Source of the DNA: Rhizobiales bacterium UBA697
GTDB taxonomy: Bacteria > Pseudomonadota > Alphaproteobacteria > Rhizobiales > Ancalomicrobiaceae
Length of the DNA stretch: 11,088 nucleotides
Assembly: GCA_002298965.1 (NCBI GenBank)
Contig: DBMN01000289.1
Coordinates: forward strand, 1 to 11,088
Direction: 5' to 3'
The first letter of the stretch is position 1; every line of letters starts with the position of its first letter. Under the pieces are notes generated by a model. It was not told the origin of the DNA. It made no database searches and was given only the letters and a program-made list of their open reading frames with translations. This document shows positions 7,283 through 11,088 of this stretch, one piece after another. The position numbers were made by a program, and so were the translations under genes.

Positions 7283-7301
7283 GTGCCTACCATGCAGGCA
7301 C
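7283..7301 (+). repeat. Inverted repeat in icmF leader
   Basis: GTGCCT (7283-7288) and AGGCAC (7296-7301) form perfect 6-base arms around a 7-base loop, ending 15 bases before the icmF ribosome binding site. It could be a second protein-binding site or a weak RNA hairpin; no poly-T follows, so it is not a typical terminator. Six-base arms can occur by chance. Confidence 0.3.
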
Positions 7302-7327
7302 TACACCCGCCAATTGGAGACGCCGCC

Positions 7328-10300
7328 ATGACCGATCTTTCCGCCCTGCCTGGCGCAACGACGCCGTTGCAGCCCTACAAGCCCGTGCACAAGGTGCGCT
7401 TCGTCACCGCCACCTCGCTGTTCGACGGCCACGACGCCTCGATCAACATCATGCGGCGCATCCTGCAATCCACCGGCGTCGAGGTGATCCATCTCGGCCA
7501 CAACCGCTCGGTGGAGGAGATCGTCAACGCCGCCCTGCAGGAGGACGTGCAGGGCATCGCCGTGTCGTCCTACCAGGGCGGCCACGTCGAATTCTTCAAG
7601 TACATGATCGACCTGCTCAGGGAGCGCGGCGGCGAGGGCATCCAGGTCTTCGGCGGCGGCGGCGGGGTGATCGTGCCGGCCGAGGCGGCGGAGCTGCACG
7701 CCTACGGCGTGGCCCATCTGTATTCGGTGGAAGACGGTCAGGCCATGGGCCTGCAAGGCATGATCAACGACATGGTGCGGCGCTGCGACTTCGATATCGC
7801 GGGGCGCGCGCCGCAGGATGCGAAGGCGCTGGAGCAGGGCGATCGGCGGGCGCTGAGCCAGATCATCACGGCGCTGGAAAACGGCGTCTGGCCGGACAAG
7901 GCGAAGAAGGCGCTGCTGGAAAAGGCCGTCACGCGCAACGCCGTCTCGCCAGCGCCGACTCTGGGCATCACCGGCACCGGCGGCGCCGGCAAGTCCTCGC
8001 TGACCGACGAACTGATCCGCCGCTTCCGCCTCGATCAGGACGACCGCCTGAACATCGCGGTGATCTCCATCGACCCCTCGCGCAAGCGCACCGGCGGCGC
8101 GCTGCTGGGCGACCGCATCCGCATGAACGCGATCCACTCGGTTGCCGGGCGCGCCAACATCTACATGCGTTCGCTGGCGACGCGCGACACCGGCAGCGAA
8201 ATCTCCAAGGCCCTGCCCGACGTCATCGCCGCCTGCAAGGTGGCCGGTTTCGACCTGATCGTGGTCGAAACCTCGGGCATCGGCCAGGGCGACGCGGCCA
8301 TCGTGCCGCTGGTCGATGCCTCGCTCTACGTGATGACGCCGGAATTCGGCGCGGCCTCGCAACTGGAGAAGATCGACATGCTCGACTTCGCCGATTTTGT
8401 CGCCATCAACAAGTTCGACCGCAAGGGCGCCGAAGATGCGCTGCGCGACGTGCGCAAGCAGTATCAGCGCAACCGCGAACGCTTCGGCGAGAAGCCCGAG
8501 GACATGCCGGTGTTCGGCACCATGGCGGCGCGCTTCAACGACGACGGCGTCACCGCGCTCTATCAGGCCGTATTTGCCAAACTCGTGCCGACGCTGGCGG
8601 CCAAGGGCCTCAAGGTCGGCGCCTCGACGCTGCCGGTGGTGAGCGTCAAGCATTCCTCGGCCGGGCGCGCCATCGTGCCCAGCGAGCGCGTGAGATATCT
8701 CGCCGAGATCGCCGACACCCTGCGCGGCTATCACGCGCACACGGCGGAGCAGGCCGCCATCGCCCGCGAGCGGCAGGCGCTGCAAACGTCGAAGGCCATC
8801 TTTGACGGCTGCGGCAAACTGAACAAGGAGTTCGATGCGCAGTTTGGTGAACTGATCGCCTGGAAGGACGGCCAGCTCACGCCCCACGCGCGCAAGCTGC
8901 TGGCGATGTGGCCGGACATGAAGAAGGCCTACGGCGGCGACGAATACGTGGTGAAGATCCGCGACAAGGAAATCCGCACCGGCCTCGTCACCGAGACGCT
9001 CTCCGGCACCAAAATCCGCAAGGTGGTGCTGCCGCGCTTCACCGACGAAGGCGAACTGCTCTCCTTCCTGATGCGCGAGAACGTGCCCGGCTCCTTCCCC
9101 TACACCGCCGGCGTCTTCGCCTTCAAGCGCGAGAATGAAGACCCGACCCGCATGTTCGCCGGCGAGGGCGACGCCTTCCGCACCAACCGGCGCTTCCGCA
9201 AGGTCTCCGAGGGCATGCCGGCCAAGCGCCTATCCACCGCCTTCGACTCGGTCACCCTCTACGGCTGCGACCCGGCGCTGCGGCCGGACATCTACGGCAA
9301 GGTCGGCAACTCCGGCGTGTCGATTGCGACGCTCGACGACCTCAAGGTGCTCTACTCGGGCTTCGATCTGTGCGATCCGGCTACCTCGGTATCGATGACC
9401 ATCAACGGCCCGGCGCCGATGATCCTCGCCATGTTTCTCAACACGGCGGTGGATCAGCAGATCGACAAGTTTGTCGCCGACAACGGCCGTCAGCCCACCG
9501 AGGACGAAGCCGAAAAGATCCGCGAATGGGCGCTGTCCACCGTGCGCGGCACCGTGCAAGCGGACATCCTCAAGGAGGATCAGGGGCAGAACACCTGCAT
9601 CTTCAGCACTGAATTCGCGCTGAAGATGATGGGCGACATCGCCGAGTTCTTCGTCCATCACCAGATCCGCAATTTCTACTCGGTGTCGATCTCCGGCTAT
9701 CACATCGCCGAAGCCGGCGCGAACCCGATCTCGCAGCTGGCCTTCACCCTCGCCAACGGCTTCACCTACGTCGAAGCCTATCTGGCGCGCGGCATGCACA
9801 TCGACGACTTCGCGCCCAACCTCAGCTTCTTCTTTTCCAATGGCATGGACCCGGAATACTCGGTGATCGGCCGCGTCGCCCGCCGCATCTGGGCCGTGGC
9901 GATGAAGAACAAGTACGGCGCCAATGAGCGCTCGCAAAAACTCAAGTACCACATCCAGACCTCCGGGCGCTCGCTGCACGCGCAGGAGATGGACTTCAAC
10001 GACATCCGCACCACCTTGCAGGCACTGATCGCCATCTACGACAACTGCAACTCGTTGCACACCAACGCCTACGACGAAGCCATCACCACGCCAACGGAAG
10101 AGAGCGTGCGCCGCGCCATGGCCATCCAGCTCATCATCAACCGCGAATGGGGCGTGGCGAAGAACGAGAACCCGAACCAGGGCGCCTTCATCATCGACGA
10201 ACTCACCGATCTGGTCGAGGAAGCCGTGCTCAAGGAATTCGAAGCCATCGCCGCGCGCGGCGGCGTCCTCGGCGCCATGGAAACCGGCTACCAGCGCGGC

Positions 10301-10645
10301 AAGATCCAGGAAGAATCGCTGCACTACGAGCACAAGAAGCACGACGGCAGCTACCCGCTGATCGGCGTGAATACCTTCCTCAATCCGCACGGCTCCGGCG
10401 TTGCCACCGAGATCGAGTTGGCCCGCTCCACCGAGGAGGAGAAGCAGTCGCAGCTCAGCCGTCTGGCCGACTTCCAGCAGCGCAACAGCGGCCAGTCCGC
10501 GCTCTGGATCGACAAGCTGAAGCAGGCGGTGATCGAGAACCGCAACGTCTTCGAGGTGATGATGGGCGCGGTGCGCTATTGTTCACTTGGACAGATTTCC
10601 AATGCGTTGTACGACGTCGGCGGCCAGTACCGCCGCTCCATGTAA
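7328..10645 (+). CDS. icmF: Fused isobutyryl-CoA mutase IcmF
   Basis: A 1105-residue adenosylcobalamin enzyme that interconverts isobutyryl-CoA and n-butyryl-CoA, fused to its own G-protein chaperone. Order: B12-binding domain (about 22-155) with the base-off His35 in FDGHDAS; MeaI-type GTPase (about 210-470) with P-loop GTGGAGKSS (216-224), ETSGIGQ (314-320) and NKFD (361-364); linker; then the mutase TIM barrel (about 560-1105). The residue equivalent to Tyr89 of methylmalonyl-CoA mutase is Phe597 (TAGVFAFKR), and that equivalent to Arg207 is Gln754 (DQGQNTCIF). This Phe/Gln pair is the isobutyryl-CoA signature, arguing against a methylmalonyl substrate. GGAGA lies 7 bases before the ATG at 7328; the frame is open further upstream but without family similarity. 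Twelve bases separate it from the following dehydrogenase gene, so both are likely one transcript. No cobalamin riboswitch is visible in the leader. Confidence 0.97.
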   Translation: MTDLSALPGATTPLQPYKPVHKVRFVTATSLFDGHDASINIMRRILQSTGVEVIHLGHNRSVEEIVNAALQEDVQGIAVSSYQGGHVEFFKYMIDLLRERGGEGIQVFGGGGGVIVPAEAAELHAYGVAHLYSVEDGQAMGLQGMINDMVRRCDFDIAGRAPQDAKALEQGDRRALSQIITALENGVWPDKAKKALLEKAVTRNAVSPAPTLGITGTGGAGKSSLTDELIRRFRLDQDDRLNIAVISIDPSRKRTGGALLGDRIRMNAIHSVAGRANIYMRSLATRDTGSEISKALPDVIAACKVAGFDLIVVETSGIGQGDAAIVPLVDASLYVMTPEFGAASQLEKIDMLDFADFVAINKFDRKGAEDALRDVRKQYQRNRERFGEKPEDMPVFGTMAARFNDDGVTALYQAVFAKLVPTLAAKGLKVGASTLPVVSVKHSSAGRAIVPSERVRYLAEIADTLRGYHAHTAEQAAIARERQALQTSKAIFDGCGKLNKEFDAQFGELIAWKDGQLTPHARKLLAMWPDMKKAYGGDEYVVKIRDKEIRTGLVTETLSGTKIRKVVLPRFTDEGELLSFLMRENVPGSFPYTAGVFAFKRENEDPTRMFAGEGDAFRTNRRFRKVSEGMPAKRLSTAFDSVTLYGCDPALRPDIYGKVGNSGVSIATLDDLKVLYSGFDLCDPATSVSMTINGPAPMILAMFLNTAVDQQIDKFVADNGRQPTEDEAEKIREWALSTVRGTVQADILKEDQGQNTCIFSTEFALKMMGDIAEFFVHHQIRNFYSVSISGYHIAEAGANPISQLAFTLANGFTYVEAYLARGMHIDDFAPNLSFFFSNGMDPEYSVIGRVARRIWAVAMKNKYGANERSQKLKYHIQTSGRSLHAQEMDFNDIRTTLQALIAIYDNCNSLHTNAYDEAITTPTEESVRRAMAIQLIINREWGVAKNENPNQGAFIIDELTDLVEEAVLKEFEAIAARGGVLGAMETGYQRGKIQEESLHYEHKKHDGSYPLIGVNTFLNPHGSGVATEIELARSTEEEKQSQLSRLADFQQRNSGQSALWIDKLKQAVIENRNVFEVMMGAVRYCSLGQISNALYDVGGQYRRSM

Positions 10646-10657
10646 GAAAGGAAGAAG

Positions 10658-11088
10658 ATGAGCATCAAAACCGTAGGAATCGTCGGTGCCGGCACCATGG
10701 GCAACGGCATCGCGCAGGCGTGCGCCGTCGCCGGCATCAATGCCGTAATGCTGGACATCAACGACGCCGCCGTGCAAAAAGGCATCGCCACCATCTCCGG
10801 CAGCCTCGACCGTCTGGTCAAGAAGGAGAAGATGACGGCGGAGCAGAAGGCCGCCGCCATGGCGCTGGTCAAGGGCACCACGCAGGTCGCCGACATGCAG
10901 GCGGTGGATATCGTGATCGAGGCTGCGACCGAGAACGAGGGCCTCAAGCTGAAGATTCTCAAGGACGTCGAGGCCGTGATCGGCGCCGATTGCATCATCG
11001 CCAGCAACACCTCGTCGATTTCCATCACCCGCCTGGCCGCCGCCACCGGCCGCGCCGACAAGTTCATCGGCATGCACTTCTTCAATCC
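10658..11088 (+). CDS. 3-hydroxybutyryl-CoA dehydrogenase, N-terminal 143 residues (cut by window end)
   Basis: The visible part is the NAD-binding Rossmann domain of a short-form 3-hydroxyacyl-CoA dehydrogenase (paaH/hbd type; full length about 280-290). It shows GAGTMG (10-15) for the dinucleotide, Asp33 after the second strand (VMLDIND) indicating NAD rather than NADP, IEAATEN (87-93), SNTSS (116-120, Ser119 aligning with the catalytic serine) and GMHFFN (138-143) with catalytic His140. The enzyme oxidises 3-hydroxyacyl-CoA to 3-ketoacyl-CoA, most likely the C4 substrate. AAAGGAAG precedes the ATG by about 5 bases, and the gene follows icmF by 12 bases. This places it in an operon where IcmF can feed isobutyryl-CoA carbon into the butyryl-CoA route. 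Paa- and Hbd-type members cannot be told apart from this fragment. Confidence 0.92.
   Translation, partial: MSIKTVGIVGAGTMGNGIAQACAVAGINAVMLDINDAAVQKGIATISGSLDRLVKKEKMTAEQKAAAMALVKGTTQVADMQAVDIVIEAATENEGLKLKILKDVEAVIGADCIIASNTSSISITRLAAATGRADKFIGMHFFN

Noticed and set aside
7251..7327. Possible cobalamin riboswitch ahead of the B12-dependent mutase
   Set aside because: The whole intergenic region is only 101 bases, too short for the usual structure, and the GGAGAC near the start is simply the ribosome binding site.
7238..7327. N-terminal extension of IcmF using an upstream ATG at 7238
   Set aside because: The extra 30 residues have no family similarity and would run through the palindrome; the ATG at 7328 has a good ribosome binding site and the expected N-terminus.
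4257..7331. A 1024-codon open frame on the plus strand
   Set aside because: It is antisense to the helicase/AraC frame, whose minus-strand reading contains clear family motifs. The plus reading is Arg/Gly/Glu-rich low-complexity, as expected of a shadow frame in very GC-rich DNA.
9230..10390. A 386-codon minus-strand frame opposite icmF
   Set aside because: It is a compositional shadow rich in Val/Asp/Gly/His, while the plus strand encodes conserved mutase sequence throughout.

Overview
The window is dense, high-GC, entirely bacterial, and reads as two unrelated pieces joined near 6747-6767. The left piece (1 to about 6750) looks like an alphaproteobacterium, probably Rhizobiales: very GC-rich, with an S24-type regulator, a DUF952 gene overlapping pyrD, a TauE/SafE permease paired with a TIGR02186-type membrane-anchored protein, and a ligase-associated DNA-damage helicase/phosphoesterase pair. 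The right piece (about 6750 to 11088) looks like a betaproteobacterium of the Rhodocyclales/Burkholderiales type: part of an AraC-type regulator, divergent from fused isobutyryl-CoA mutase icmF and a 3-hydroxyacyl-CoA dehydrogenase. The taxonomic labels are inferred from family recognition and codon flavour, not from a search.

Layout. 1-87 (-): start of a secreted protein cut by the window edge. 84-659 (-): XRE/S24 regulator whose two expected protease residues are replaced. 660-887: divergent promoter region. 888-1232 and 1229-2326 (+): DUF952 protein and class 2 dihydroorotate dehydrogenase. 2323-2427 (+): possible 34-codon ORF bridging pyrD and the permease. 2431-3363 and 3360-4154 (+): TauE/SafE permease and TIGR02186-type protein. 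4114-4869 (-): PdeM-like phosphoesterase, converging on and overlapping the previous gene. 4866-7226 (-): one long frame whose N-terminal ~155 residues are an AraC-type ligand-binding domain and whose remaining ~625 are the C-terminal part of an Lhr-type helicase. 7227-7327: divergent control region with a 20-bp near-palindrome. 7328-10645 (+): icmF. 10658-11088 (+): 3-hydroxybutyryl-CoA dehydrogenase, cut by the window end.

How the genes work together. pyrD makes orotate for pyrimidine synthesis. The permease and its partner probably form a membrane unit, perhaps for sulfur-containing anions or another small anion. The helicase and PdeM belong to the bacterial ligase-associated repair set; the ATP-dependent ligase and exonuclease normally found with them would lie beyond the break. 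IcmF interconverts isobutyryl-CoA and butyryl-CoA, and the dehydrogenase acts on the butyryl/crotonyl branch, so the right piece links branched-chain and straight-chain C4 acyl-CoA metabolism.

The most unusual object is the AraC-Lhr fusion. It lacks both the AraC DNA-binding domain and the helicase motor's first RecA domain, and it sits exactly where gene content and codon preference change. I read it as most likely an assembly chimera joined at a short shared stretch, rather than a new system. I found no CRISPR array, tRNA, rRNA or insertion sequence. All other stretches without a gene are shorter than 300 bases.
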